A stretch of DNA of 64,000 bases from Datisca glomerata (GCA_003255025.1 QANY01003844.1:248001-312000); one strand, 5' to 3'. Counted from the first letter of the stretch, positions 23,001 to 33,975 are shown. The notes: generated by a model from the sequence alone, not told the origin. Program-made: numbers and translations.

Positions 23001-24397
23001 CAAAAATGAACACAATCCGAGTGCTACTATCCGTTGCCACAAACCTCAACTGGGAACTATATCAAATGGATGTAAAAAACGCATTTCTCCAAGGAAATCT
23101 GGAAGAAGAAGTATATATGTCCCTACCTCCAGGACACGAGAAAGCAACACACCCATCTCTGGTATGTAGATTAAAGAAGGCTATCTACGGCCTGAAACAG
23201 TCACCAAGGGCATGGTATGGAAAATTAAGCCTGTCTCTTTTAAAGATTAACTTCGTCAAAAGCACGGCGGACTCATCTATGTTTGTCAAACACACGAACA
23301 ACTCCACTACCATCGTTTTAGTCTACGTAGATGACATTATCATCACCGGAAATAACCACAATGAAATATGGAGTGTTCAAAAATTTCTAAAGGGAGAGTT
23401 CGATATTAAAGATCTAGGAAAACTAAAGTACTTCCTAGGGATAGAAATAGCTCACTCGAAGAAGGGATTGTTTCTATCTCAAAGAAAATATATCTTAGAC
23501 TTGTTAAAAGAAACAGGCATGATAGGGGCAAAACCTGCTAGCACACCAATGGAAACCAACATGAAAATAGGACTGAATGATAGCAAACCAATAACTGATA
23601 TAGGCCAATATCAGAGATTAGTAGGAAAACTTATTTATCTAACGGTCACAAGACCAGATATCACTTTTGCAGTTAGCGTTATCAGTCAATTCATGCATGC
23701 ACCCTGCACAAATCATCAGGCAGCCGCAGAAAGGATACTCAGATACCTTAAAGGAACTCCCGGCCAAGGGATATGGATGAAGAAAACCGGGGCAAACTCC
23801 GTTGCTGGATACACTGACGCTGACTGGGCAGGTAGTTACGACAGAAAATCTACAACTGGTTTTTGTGTCTTTGTAGGTGGGAACCTAGTGACCTGGAAGA
23901 GCAAGAAACAAATTGTTGTAGCAAGGTCAAGTGCGGAGGCAGAATACAGAGCCATGGCCTCCACTGCTAGCAAACTCATATGGATTAGACATCTCCTTCA
24001 AGACATGAAGGTTGAGATAAGAAAACCGATAGAGATGCACTGTGACAACCAAGCAGCACGTCATATTGCAATGAACCCCGTTTTTCATGAGAGAACCAAA
24101 CATATTGGAGTGGACTGTCATTTCATAAGAGAGAAAGTACAGTCTGGAGAAATCACCATTCCCTTTGTAAGTAGTGAAGACCAGCTAGCCGACATCTTCA
24201 CCAAAGCCCTTGACAAAAATAACCTCCAAAGAATACTTGACAAGTTAGGTTCGATCAACCTATACGAACCCAACTTGAGGGGGAGTGTTGAAGAAGGAAA
24301 TGCTGCAGCCTCAGAAGAAAATCTTCATCATAGGCAAAAGAGGGAAGCAGAACAGAGACTTTCCCAAACACTGTGGGTGTCTAACCATTTCTGGTAA
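20024..24397 (+). CDS. Copia gag-pol polyprotein, 1457 aa, intact
   Basis: One open frame encodes, in order: gag (LTGHNYIPWARA near residue 24; CCHC zinc knuckle C248-x2-C-x4-H-x4-C), aspartic protease (WIIDSGASDHM, catalytic D397), GAG-pre-integrase (LLHWRFGHPS near 525), DDE integrase (D578, D641, E677, i.e. D-x62-D-x35-E), reverse transcriptase (YVDD at 1101-1104) and RNase H (D1265 in YTDADWAG; DNQAARHIA; FTKALDK). The order PR-INT-RT-RH defines Ty1/Copia. The start is the first ATG, 35 bp after the LTR and next to the PBS. The frame passes through the polypurine tract and 112 bp into the 3' LTR, so its last 37 residues are LTR-encoded. No catalytic residue is missing. Confidence 0.95.
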   Translation: MAEPSTSGQLHHHDTNPRLTSILLTGHNYIPWARAARVSLKGRGRLGFVDGSKPRPDRNSEEWDIMDSQVMTWITNSIDPKLSEIFCFCETGQELWEEIRSNYCEQNNFAQVFELKREISQAKQGDRSVPELTGFLKSKFKELETLRPMTTDLKELQERAEQDMVYHFLTALDSSYEAFRAQILMSTEKPTFATVSAIVQREETRRRVMSTRDEKGEALAMATRGFLRNPNPKEGGRHRGQPGEQVRCSHCRKEGHTHDRCWNLHPHLRQNQRKFQNERGSCAKSDERGGSAKRSPFYTEGFIGAGHGSGPDPDRRANNIHGPGSGSGYRPDQMEEIDRSGSIRADLSPDNNAQMAALLKQFGEFLRDTPGSSNCNTVNYFSKSANFCHNLEHWIIDSGASDHMTYNTKNLHSLTKLEKPQHVTVANGNKVPIFGTGSTTLFTKTINNVLCLPNFNSNLLSVSKITKDLNCNVTFSPDKVIFQDRVTGRKIGEGKFRNGLYYLEDTDKTCLATSSTVQKDKLLHWRFGHPSDKILNKLLGCNSDSSSCSVCKLSKQTRLPFPLSSSTTKRCFELIHSDVWGPAPVDSYNKFKYFVTFIDDFSRTTWLYLLKSKSEVFSRFQEFNKLVETQFETTIKIFRSDNGTEYTNNTFFEFFKQNGIRHQTTCIHTPQQNGVSERKNRHLLEMTRALLLQNNVPKRYWSDAILTATYLINRLPSVKLHLKSPIEILKGRKINLDHIRVFGCTCYVHIPKIDKLDKTAVKTLFLGYSAEKKGYKCYDPTNHKLYISRDVQFLELESYYPKDSDNHNHHKTLPLPNSIISSDIIRQEQDNTSTTPETTTSGGATDEAVVTDEAVIVRRSTRQTHPPARLKDYVSHQVLYPIQNFLSYDKISNKHRAYLGKIDETDEPKTYQEAQLDPKWRKAMNEELLALEKNETWDIIPLPSGKKPVGCKWVYKTKYNSNGTIERYKARLVAKGFTQTYGVDYQETFAPVAKMNTIRVLLSVATNLNWELYQMDVKNAFLQGNLEEEVYMSLPPGHEKATHPSLVCRLKKAIYGLKQSPRAWYGKLSLSLLKINFVKSTADSSMFVKHTNNSTTIVLVYVDDIIITGNNHNEIWSVQKFLKGEFDIKDLGKLKYFLGIEIAHSKKGLFLSQRKYILDLLKETGMIGAKPASTPMETNMKIGLNDSKPITDIGQYQRLVGKLIYLTVTRPDITFAVSVISQFMHAPCTNHQAAAERILRYLKGTPGQGIWMKKTGANSVAGYTDADWAGSYDRKSTTGFCVFVGGNLVTWKSKKQIVVARSSAEAEYRAMASTASKLIWIRHLLQDMKVEIRKPIEMHCDNQAARHIAMNPVFHERTKHIGVDCHFIREKVQSGEITIPFVSSEDQLADIFTKALDKNNLQRILDKLGSINLYEPNLRGSVEEGNAAASEENLHHRQKREAEQRLSQTLWVSNHFW
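24275..24285 (+). other. Polypurine tract, Copia element
   Basis: ttgagggggag immediately before the 3' LTR; start point for plus-strand synthesis. It lies inside the coding frame. Confidence 0.9.
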
Positions 24398-24603
24398 AAA
24401 ATGATTTCAGGCTACAAGTAGGCATCCGTTGGAATCATAGGAGATCATAGGCAACTGTTAGAATCATTTGTATATATACATCATCCCTCATTGTAAACAA
24501 ACATAATTTTTCTTCAATAAAAGATCAGAACTAGAAAGGTTCATCATCTCTGAAGCTCATCACTTTTTCAAAGATCAGAACCAACAGGTTCATCATTTCT
24601 ACA
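24286..24603 (+). repeat. 3' LTR of the Copia element
   Basis: 318 bp, about 97% identical to the 5' LTR. Its first 112 bp are also the end of the polyprotein frame. Confidence 0.95.
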
Positions 24604-24608
24604 ACTAT

Positions 24609-27216
24609 AAACCAAAGTGACAGAGGTTCCATTGCCTGCAATAACGACAGAGAGATAGGAATCCATAGCAACCTGCAGTTTGAGAGAGACAGAGTATGTG
24701 CGTGTGTTTGAAAGATAGAGAGAGATGGGGGCTAAATTGAAAATATTGTAAAAAAAAGTTTTAAAATGAGAGTAAAATGTAAAAGTACATGATAATTGTG
24801 ATGGTAGTGGGTCGACCAGCCATCTCCATAGTTTTCCAAAAAAATTAGGAAAATTGTAGTAGATGATATTTTTATTAACTTATATGTAAGAATGACCCGT
24901 CATATATATATATATAAATGATTTTTTTTTAAGTTTAGGAAGTTTAAGTTAGTTATGAACTTATTATTTTATCATTCACTTATTTTGTTAACTAATTATT
25001 TTATCATTCACTACCAATAGTAACTTTTCATCTTTTTTTCTTATATTTGTTTATGATATTTTTTTAAATTCTACTCAAACTTGTTCAATTTGCTTCAAAA
25101 AGATTTCTCCAATCTACAATAAATTCATAGAAATTAATTAAAAATTCTTTTGTGTTCTTGTTTAGTTTACAAGTTATTTCTCGCAATTTAAAAAAGGTAA
25201 CATATTATTTACTTATTATCAACGAATTGTTTACTTAGTAAGAGTTCATTCCAACTTATTTTTTATACTCTTCGACAAAAATGATTGTCTATAAAACTGT
25301 AGATGATATCTATCTTTTAGACAACGTCCAACAAAGATAGGAGAACATCCAACAAAGATAGAAGAATGATGAAAAATATGATCCATTAGAATGCAACATA
25401 ACAATAAGTAAATAATTTATTAGCGAAAAATAAACTATATGTTTACCCAATTGAACGAGCAATGAGCGTGAAGATCTCCCATTCCATTTTTACTTTTTTC
25501 ACCAAAAAAATGAAACAGAGATGAAGATCGAGAGAGATCGAGAGTAGAGTAGGTGACATGAGCAAATGAAAGTAGAGTTTTTTGGGGTATAATGTATTTT
25601 GAAGGAAATTATTTAAGAAAAGTGAGAAAATACCATTAACAAATATAAGAAAGAAAAATAAAAGTGATAGAAAGTCACTTTTAGTTATTACAAAAGTGAA
25701 AGGGTAAAATAGTAAGTTCCTAACTAACTTAAAAGTGACATTTTATATATATTAGTCAATATATACATGTGTTGCACGTGTAACTGAATCTATTCTATTT
25801 TTAGTTACGATTATTAATTATAATCATATTGTGTTTATGGAAGTAAAAAAGAAATTGATTTAACAATATATTTGTGTTTGAATTTACGTGAGTACGATAA
25901 AAAATATTATATTGTTGTTATTTGTTGATATTTTATTATTCAACCGAGTTATATAATGTCACATGTATATTTTTAGAAAAAGAAATGTACATAGTAGAAG
26001 TGTGCTCTCAAAATTAAAAGAAAGAGTGACGTCATTATAATTGAATCATATATTTCGTATTTTATTTTTAACTTGATTTTAATATTTCATTTGCATCGTA
26101 AGTTTAATTTTTTTGTTTGTAACTTTTGGGTAACTATATTTATGTAACATATTGATTACACTAAAAAATGATTATCACATGTATCTTTTTAGAAAAAGAA
26201 ATAGTATATAGTAGAAATGTACTTTTAAAAATTAAAAGAAAACGCGATGTTATTAGAATTAAATAATCTATTTCGTATTTTATTTTTAACTTAGCATTTG
26301 TATTGCAAATTTAATTTCTCATAATTATATTTACATTACATATTGAGTATACTAACATATAAAATATAGCATAAATAAAGTTTGCAAAAGTGTGTTAAGA
26401 TTGAATTATATTTCAAATTCTAATATTTAAGTTTTATAGAGATAATTTACTTTTCTTCCATATTGAAAATAATTTGGTACAAAGTTGAGTTTCTCTATAT
26501 AATTTCTTAAATAACTTACTACAATTCATTCAAAGTCATCGATTAAAATTAAGTTGAAATTATTTATTAATTACTTTTTTCTAAATATATTAAATAGATG
26601 AATGAATTTTGAAATTAATGCCTACTTGATCAATTTATTATAATGAAAAAATAAATTATTAAATGCGACATGTAACATATAAGGTTATTTTGGATAATGC
26701 ATCAATATATAGTGGATAAAATTATCAAAAAAATGATTCTCAGCACCTTCTCACTTTTAATATATTACAGACTAACCAATACGTACGTGCGTCGCGCATG
26801 TAAATGAATCTATTATATTTTTAGTTATGATTATTACTTATTGTAATGTCGTGTTTATGTAAATTAAAAAGAAATGTATTTAACACCATATTTGTTTTGA
26901 ATTTATGTGAGTAATATAAAAAGTATTATATTGATGTATTTGCTGATATATTATTATTCAACCAAGTTGTAGAATTATAGATCATTAAATTGTGAGTTAT
27001 TTTTTATATGTTGTATAATGAGGTTATTTATGTCAAAAGCTTAAAAATTTGTAGGCACGTGTGGCATCAGATTAAACGTGACAGAATATATCTTTTGAGA
27101 TAGGTTCATAATAGTTTGTGGTACCACTTTCTCAGAAAATTTATGGGTTTAATGTGATTTTAAAAAAAAATTCTAAAAATATGGTAGTTTTGAAAGATTC
27201 TAAAACTAAGGCAGTT
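24609..27216. other. Gene-free AT-rich region with diverged repeats
   Basis: No gene recognised. Two pairs of direct repeats are listed separately. A perfect (TA)n stretch lies near 24904-24916. Confidence 0.4.
25762..26976 (+). repeat. Interleaved direct repeats (about 200 bp and 145 bp)
   Basis: 25762-25965 resembles 26789-26976 (shared: tgaatctatt, atttttagtta, attattcaacc), each preceded by a short hairpin-like motif (gtgttgcacgtg; gtgcgtcgcgcat). Separately, 25966-26110 resembles 26178-26325 (shared: tttttagaaaaagaaat, tatttcgtattttattttt). The order A-B-B'-A' suggests a local duplication or two related elements inserted close together. Family unknown. Confidence 0.55.
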
Positions 27217-27221
27217 CTAAC

Positions 27222-27850
27222 CACATTGTAAGACGCTTTTTATAAAGACGACTTTCAGTTGAGAAAAGTCGTCTTTACAAAAGACGCATTCAGTGCAGTC
27301 TGAAAGTCTTGTGGTTTGTCGTGGGTGAGGAAGGAAGTTGAGAAAACCCATTAGTTGAAACAATAGCTCTTTGGGTATCTTCGAAACTAAGATAGTCGAA
27401 ACCCAACAAAATATTAGAAGAAAACCCAAGAAATGGGATTAATGGGAAAATAATAAAATGAAAGGATTTTCTCTCTAATTCCTCTATTCAAATACTGCAA
27501 TTTTTTGTAGGGATTAATGGTCTTTCAAATACTGTAAATTTTTGTAGGGATTAATGGTCCTTCAAATACCTAAGAGAAATTTCAGGTAACAAGAAATGAG
27601 TTTAATGGTCTTTCAAATACTGCAATTTTTCGTTCAACGTGAATGAAGAATTTGACGGTCCAATGGAGGAAGAAAACAGATATTCCCAAAACTTATGTTT
27701 CAATCCGTCTATTTCACGCCTTCTACTATTAATGAAAGCGTCTTTTATAAAATCGCTTTCTACTTTTATCAAGACGTTTTTATAAAAGACACATTCTACG
27801 TGATCTTATATTTGTAATCACGGCACTACAAAGACGTATTTTACAATGAC
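27222..27850. repeat. Possible MITE-like element with aaagacg repeats
   Basis: Both flanks carry inverted or repeated copies of gtcttttataaa / tttataaagacg, and the outer ends are inverted (cattgtaagacg left; tttacaatg right). A cactacaaagacg motif lies at about 27822. The middle contains three loose repeats of gggattaatggtctttcaaatactg. No transposase and no convincing target duplication. Confidence 0.3.
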
Positions 27851-28032
27851 GCAATCATCTTACTTACGTGTACTATTTCATCTTATTTTTTAAATTAGTT
27901 TCAAAAATTTTAATTATTGTTTTCTAAAAATACTATAGAAAACAACAACACTATTTTAATTATTGACATCCACTTTCTCCCAAGTCCAGTAGCTAAGAAA
28001 CAAAACTTTGCTACTCCCGACTCCCTTAATTT

Positions 28033-28072
28033 GGGGGGGGGGGGGGGGGGNNNNNNNNNNNNNNNNNNGGGG
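28033..28072. other. Assembly gap in G-homopolymer
   Basis: A run of G, 18 N (28051-28068), then four G, ending about 45 bp before the HDDC2 start codon. The 5' leader and core promoter of that gene are therefore not fully known. Confidence 0.9.
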
Positions 28073-28116
28073 ATTCTCTTTAGCAAAACAACAACACTAG
28101 TTTTTGTTGAACAACA

Positions 28117-31100
28117 ATGGCGGTAAATTCATCGACTCATTGCCCGCTTCCGTTGCAACGCCTGCCTTCTCGTTCCCCTCTTTCATTCTTCTACGGAGCC
28201 TTTTCGAAGCACCTCTTTATCGGCGAAGCTCGGATGCCGAGGATAGTCTCGGTTCGTGCCCAGGCGCCGGGGTCGGACGGGCTTGGACCCAAACGATCGG
28301 TCAGTTTGGAGGAGTCGGAAGCGTCAATCGGTTCTGCGGACTCTGCCTCGTCATCATCGGCTATTGATTTTCTCACGTTATGTCACAATCTTAAGGTACA
28401 AGCAAAAGGTTGGGGTTGTTCTGCATGTTTCGTTTGTGAGAAAACTGAGAAGAATATAAGAAAAAATGCCTTTTATCATCCCTGTATGTTTTCTAACTAC
28501 TGCAACTTCAATGCATATGGAACGATTGCCTTACTAGTCTCACAAATGATACATGATTTGTATAATTTCTTATCGCCGAAATGCCCACACAATCAGATAT
28601 AAAAGAATAATTCAAACAATATGGCATCTTTTCGCTACAGACTGAAAGACTAGGAAGCTATTAGATTGTTCTTGCCGTTGGTGGGAATCGGAAGGCATAT
28701 TAGCTTCCCTAATTTGGTTATTCAAGAACCCTTTGGTTTATTTCTCCGTGTGAATTGGAGTAGCTTTGGTAAAACATAATCTTGTAGGCCTTGAATTTTT
28801 CTTTAATTTGTTGTTTAGCTATAGGTGAAAGATTGAGGATTTATGAATCTCTATATTTTGTTGTTTACTTGAAACCATTCATTCTAACATAGTTTGAGGT
28901 TTAGTAGCACTTGTTATACATTCGTACAGAGGAAAATGACAAGAGAAAGGACATAACCTGAAAATTGAACAGTTCCGTCCTTTGAGTTTTGACAAAGGAC
29001 AGATAGACTGGGAAGTTTCCTACTGTTGAACAGTTTCTAGTGTGTTTATTCTAATTGTAGCCCTTCTTTGTTGCAGTTTTCCTTTTGTAAAATAGTTTTT
29101 AGATTTCAAGCTCATTTGCTTTGAATATTCTCGGGTTTAACTCATGCTAGGTTTACATAATAATTATGCTTTTCTTCCCTAGTTTTCTGACTAATGAAAA
29201 TGTTGTTATGTTCGCTCCCTATACATGTATCTGTTTGTTTCAGAGATCCATGGTATAATTTGTAATAGATAATCTAGAACATGGTATAGAAATATAGGTG
29301 TTGACCGTATTTTGCCTGTGTTACTCTTTCTTTCTCGTAGACGACTAAGAGGAAGGGCTGGATCAATCATGGGATAAAAGGTCCTGAGTCAATTGCTGAC
29401 CATATGTACCGCATGGCTTTGATGGCTTTGATTGCTGATGACATTCCTGGAGTGAAAAGAGAAAGGTTGGACATAATCATATGATCTGTTTGAAATCCAG
29501 TATATATGATTGCTTCTATTAAGTATAATTTTCCATCTAGATAAGTATTACAGAATTGTGATCATGCACAGTAGATGAAGCTAGTATGGCAATTGCACTA
29601 GTATTATCCTTTGATATCTCTAGGTTTATAATGAGGCTTGGGCTTAGCAACTTCTCTTGTCGTTTGGTAGGTGTGGGGTGGGGGGTGTTTATGGTTAGTA
29701 AAAACATTTGAAGCAGTTGTTGCTGATTCTTTTTTCCCTCTGAATAATGTTCATCATTTTCTGTAGGCTAGTGATTTTTGTTATTTGAGACGAAAATAAT
29801 TATATTCTCTATACATTCAGTGAAGAACACACACACACACACAAAGCTAGGAAAACTATCTTAGGAAACTACTTAATTAGGATCCCTATAATTAAGCTAA
29901 TTACTATACAATTAGGATCCCTAAATAAAGTAATTGATAGCTAGTATTATCCTGTAACACTCTCCCTCAAGCTGGAGCATAGATATTAATCATGCTCAGC
30001 TTGTTACAAAGATAATCAACTCGAACCCCATTTAGAGCTTTCGTGAAGATATCCCCTAATTGTTCTCCAGTCTTCACATACCCTGTAGAAATCAAATATT
30101 GCTGAATTTTCTCACGACCAAAGTTCAATCAATTTCAATGTGCTTAGTTCGCTCATGAAATACAAGATTAGATGTAATATGAAGGGCAGTTTGGTTGTCA
30201 CACCACAATTTTGCTGGTATTGAAGTTTTAAGACCTACTTCAGTCAAGAGTTGGTATATCCACATTATCTCACACACAAATTGTGCCATAGCCCTATATT
30301 CTGACTCTGCACTGGATCTTGACACAACGCTCTATTTCTTACTCTTCCATGAGACCAAATTTCCTCGAATGAAAACACAGTAACCTGAAGTGGATCTTCT
30401 ATCCATTTTGGAACCTGTCCAATCTACATCTAAAAAACATTCAATATGAGTGTGTCCATGATTTGCATACAAGATACCACGTCCAGGCGCTCCTTTCAAA
30501 CAGCACAAAATCTGCTCCTTTCACACGGTAGAACGCTTTGCAAACCTCATAAATACAAGAGAGGTTCCCTTTTCCAGAGTACAAGAATTCCAAGTAATCC
30601 ATCGGTTCTTTAACAAATTCACAATGATTAATCAAGTCAATAATCTCACTATCAATAGAATTCCGAATTTGCAGGAACAAGCGAGCGTCCTCTTTGAGCC
30701 ATGTCTTCCTCGAATCACCTTGAGGAGGATCATCAGTCAAATGAGTATCTCTGTCAATACTCCATAGATACAATCGAATGGTCTTACTCCAATCCAAATG
30801 ATTCGAACCCATTAGCTTATAGTATCATATCCGTTGTGACAGAAGATTTATTCTTAGCCATAACACCAAATATGCAGAAACAGAATAGAAGACCAATAAA
30901 ATGGAACCATCAAGGCAGCAGCAGCGAAAAAAATAGGGCTGAAACGCAAGAAACCCAAAAATAGAAGATCCCAAACCTCTACGAACCCAAAGCAGCAGGT
31001 ACAGACGAAGCAGGGAAACGCTGACGAAACAGACAAGGGCTGCCAGAGACGATCTCAAGTGTCACGCACTGGCGTGTGGGAGAGACGTCAAAATTCGCGG

Positions 31101-33975
31101 CGGCGTGTGAGGCTCACGCGCAAGCCTTCCGAGCACCGTACTTCGGGCTTGTGGTGGTCGGTAGTTGGGATTCCTTTCTGGATGGGCGGTGAGAACAAAG
31201 GGCCACTCCAAAAGGGTTGTCCAAGGTGGAACCCTAAAAAAACACTAAACCCTAATTTTGAATGAAAAAGAGAAAACCTCAATTTGCGCGCCTATGACTC
31301 TGATACCATGTTATTTGAGATGAAAAGAATTATATTCTCTATACGTTCAGTGAAGAATACACACACAAACACACACACACGCACACACACATATATACAC
31401 ACGAAGCTAGAAAAACTTTCTTAGGAAACTACATAATTAGGATCGCTATAATTAAGCTAATTACTATACAATTAGGATCCCTAAAATAAAGTAATTGACA
31501 GCTAGTATTATCCTAACAATTTTATTGTAACATGTTTGTTAATTATTCATACTCATTGTATTCTTTTTCCTTATTTTAAGGGCTTATCGAACTTTTCTTT
31601 GTTGTTTGTGTTAGCAGATGCATTAAGATTGCAATTGTACATGACATTGCAGAAGGTATTTTCAGTCTCGATATAAAGAACAATAATGTATAACATCAAG
31701 TTTATAGTCCTTGATAATGAACAAAATATAAGAAGTTTCTGTGGTATCTTTCGTCTTTCATGATGCCTCTGTTCATGATGCCTCTGTTCGAACAATAAAA
31801 GCATGTTGTAGATTATTTATATTGGTAGTCCTGTCACCTACTGTCCTACATCAGTTTGCAACTGCATTGGGGACCATGGTTCTAATCTGATGGGTTTTCG
31901 GATGAAACATATTCACTTGAAAGTTTCTTATCAGAAAATGATATTCACTTGAAAGTTGAAGAATTTATAGTGAAATCTTGAATAACTTATATATGATTCT
32001 TCAGTACTTTTTGTGGCCATAAATGAGTTAAGCACAGTGAAGTTGCATATTTAACGTACTGCATAGAGAATTTATGCGCGGGCTTATCTGCAAACTAGAA
32101 ATAATTGTATGCATGTGAAGATATTTAGTTCAGCTTGGCATAATTCCTTGAAATAGACTTTCTAAATCATGCTTTGGTGAAGATTATCCTGAATCTGGAC
32201 TTTATTCGCAATACACTTTATACTGTCGGCGATGCCCCAATTTAACTAGCTTTTGCATTTTGCTTCCCTTGATATCAATTATGGTTTCTATGTCGGCATG
32301 CATCATCTATTGAGTTTGGCTTTTTGGGTTGTGGTAGCCATTGTTGGAGATATAACACCATCTGATGGTGTGCCCAAAGCAGAAAAGAGCAGAAGAGAGT
32401 CAGCAGCTTTAGATGAAATGTGCAAAGTTCTTGGTGGAGGGATGAGGGGTACCTACCTGTTATTTTTATCTTGAAATTTTTCTTGACATGGATTTCCAAC
32501 TTTGGGATTGAATAACTCGAAATCTTGATTTCTACAGCTGAAGAGATCAAAGAACTTTGGGCAGAGTATGAAAACAATTCTTCTCTTGAGGCTAATCTCG
32601 TGAAAGACTTTGATAAAGTATGTAGTATGTACTTACCAGCATTCATGAAATCGTTGAATATGTATTCTATGAGTGGGATGTATCATACATATGACGCTTT
32701 GATAGATATGATGCTTACTTGGAGTTTTGGATGACTACATTGTATTTCATTTTGACTTTACTAATAGAGAGTAAAAGGCACTGAGTTTTCTGAACTACAT
32801 TTTTTTATCAGACCTTTCTGAATTACATTACAAATTTATTTGATTTAAGTACTGCATAAGTTCAATTTTCTCTAACTTTCCCAGTCTTCTGACCATTTCC
32901 CTACATCTGTCATCTTTCATCAAAGTTACCCTTAAGATGATAGCAATAGAACTGTTTAAAATTACTGCATAAGTTCAATTTTCTCTAACTTTCCCAATCC
33001 CCCGACCATTTCCTTACATCTATCATCTTTCATCAAAGTTACCCTTTAGATGATAGAAATAGAACTGCACGATTCAAAGAATAGTTGAAGAAAAACAAAA
33101 TATTATTCTGCTGCATGCATTCTACATCTGTTTGGATCCGGTTATGGTATTATAACTTCATCATACTTAAGATTAGGTCATAGGGAAAGGGGAAGGAATA
33201 AGTTGTATAATCTTTAACTAGTAATATATCACTTTAAAGTTGACAACTGAGGCATTTAGAGTTTGCCTTTTCCATGATGTTTTCCCTTGACAGAAATACC
33301 CAGCTACTATGCCAAGTGAGTTCAGAGTCTCGGAAAGGGATCCAATGTAGTATTTAGCATAGTAAATGGTTTACGTCACTCCTTACCAGAACTCACTAGG
33401 TAGGAGTTGAGAGGAGAAAAGAAACTGTCTTCTGACATTCTTTTATTATTTTTGCTACTATTTCTCAACTATTTAATATAACATTGTCCTGTTGGGTTCG
33501 TGCGTCTCTTACTCTCACATGATCTCCCTAGACAAGGTGGGAGTCATGCATACATATGCATTACGCATTCAGTTGAAATATCCATGAATTGAATGCCTAC
33601 TTTTATAACTCAAGGTTATGCATTTCTCTTTTACAGGTTGAAATGATTCTTCAAGCATTGGAATATGAAATGGGTATGTTCTTAAATATGGCTTACATGA
33701 CATTTGTCGTGTGATTAACGGCCTTCTCATGTGATATTAATGCTGTTGCAGAACACGGGAAGGTGCTCGATGAGTTTTTCCTTTCAACAGCTGGTATATA
33801 TATACTTTTGTTCTTTTCTAAGACTAAAGAAAAAGAAAAAGGCGGATTTTGTCTTGTCTTAGTCCATGATTATAATACTGCACATTGTTCTTTACCAGGA
33901 AAATTTCAGACTGATGTAGGAAAAAGTTGGGCAGCTGAGATCATCGCTAGAAGAAATTCAAGATTGGGCAATTGA
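28117..33975 (+). CDS. HDDC2: HD-domain 5'-deoxynucleotidase (HDDC2 family), 8 exons
   Basis: Exons: 28117-28395, 29341-29465, 31618-31655, 32338-32448, 32538-32617, 33637-33673, 33752-33793, 33899-33975. All introns are GT-AG and phases agree, giving 262 aa. Residues 1 to about 75 are Ser/Arg/Pro-rich and look like an organelle transit peptide (inference). The HD domain follows: [19 protein letters not shown] (H114), then [13 protein letters not shown] with the metal-binding pair H143-D144 and E147, then VGDITP. The C-terminus [17 protein letters not shown] is typical of HDDC2/YfbR proteins, which remove phosphate from deoxynucleoside 5'-monophosphates using a divalent metal. No premature stop. 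Intron 2 holds a Copia derivative and intron 5 a tandem duplication. The family is firm; substrate and location are inferred. Confidence 0.92.
29779..29959 (-). repeat. 3' LTR of the intronic Copia derivative
   Basis: 181 bp. On the plus strand it runs tgttatttgagacg to cctgtaaca. Contains a short (CA)n tract at about 29828-29843. Confidence 0.9.
30125..30830 (-). pseudogene. Copia gag fused to RNase H by internal deletion
   Basis: Reading on the minus strand from about 30830: gag N-terminus ([20 protein letters not shown], then [19 protein letters not shown]), which joins within about 50 codons to the RNase H region ([20 protein letters not shown], then [35 protein letters not shown]). The junction near 30490-30540 bypasses the whole PR-INT-RT block. 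Frameshifts and at least one stop are present, so no functional protein is expected. Confidence 0.85.
31309..31518 (-). repeat. 5' LTR of the intronic Copia derivative
   Basis: 210 bp, longer than its partner mostly because the internal (CA)n microsatellite (31362-31402) has expanded. Otherwise closely similar. Confidence 0.9.
32846..33068 (+). repeat. Tandem duplication in HDDC2 intron 5
   Basis: Two copies of a unit of about 112 bp from actgcataagttcaatttt to gatgatagcaatagaactg, with around seven differences. Far from splice sites. Confidence 0.85.

Larger units (their letters stand above)
19670..24603 (+). mobile_element. Intact-looking Ty1/Copia LTR retrotransposon
   Basis: A complete element of 4934 bp. 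It has a perfect 5-bp target duplication actat (19665-19669 and 24604-24608), LTRs beginning tg and ending ca, a PBS matching initiator-Met tRNA (tggtatcagagc, 19989-20000), one uninterrupted gag-pol frame and a polypurine tract (ttgagggggag, 24275-24285). By eye the two LTRs differ at about eight positions plus one single-base indel over 318 bp, about 97% identity, which makes it the youngest insertion in the window. Every part needed for autonomous transposition appears present; activity cannot be judged from sequence. Confidence 0.95.
29779..31518 (-). mobile_element. Internally deleted Copia element in HDDC2 intron 2
   Basis: 1740 bp on the minus strand, opposite to its host gene, with a perfect 5-bp target duplication atttt (29774-29778 and 31519-31523). 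The PBS tggtatcagagtc (reverse complement of 31296-31308) abuts the 5' LTR, and a gagggagag-type polypurine tract abuts the 3' LTR at 29960. The interior jumps from gag to RNase H, so protease, integrase and most of RT are gone. It is non-autonomous but keeps the signals needed to be mobilised in trans. Confidence 0.9.

Noticed and set aside
32253..32474. Separate small gene within HDDC2
   Set aside because: It is HDDC2 exon 4 read through into both flanking introns.
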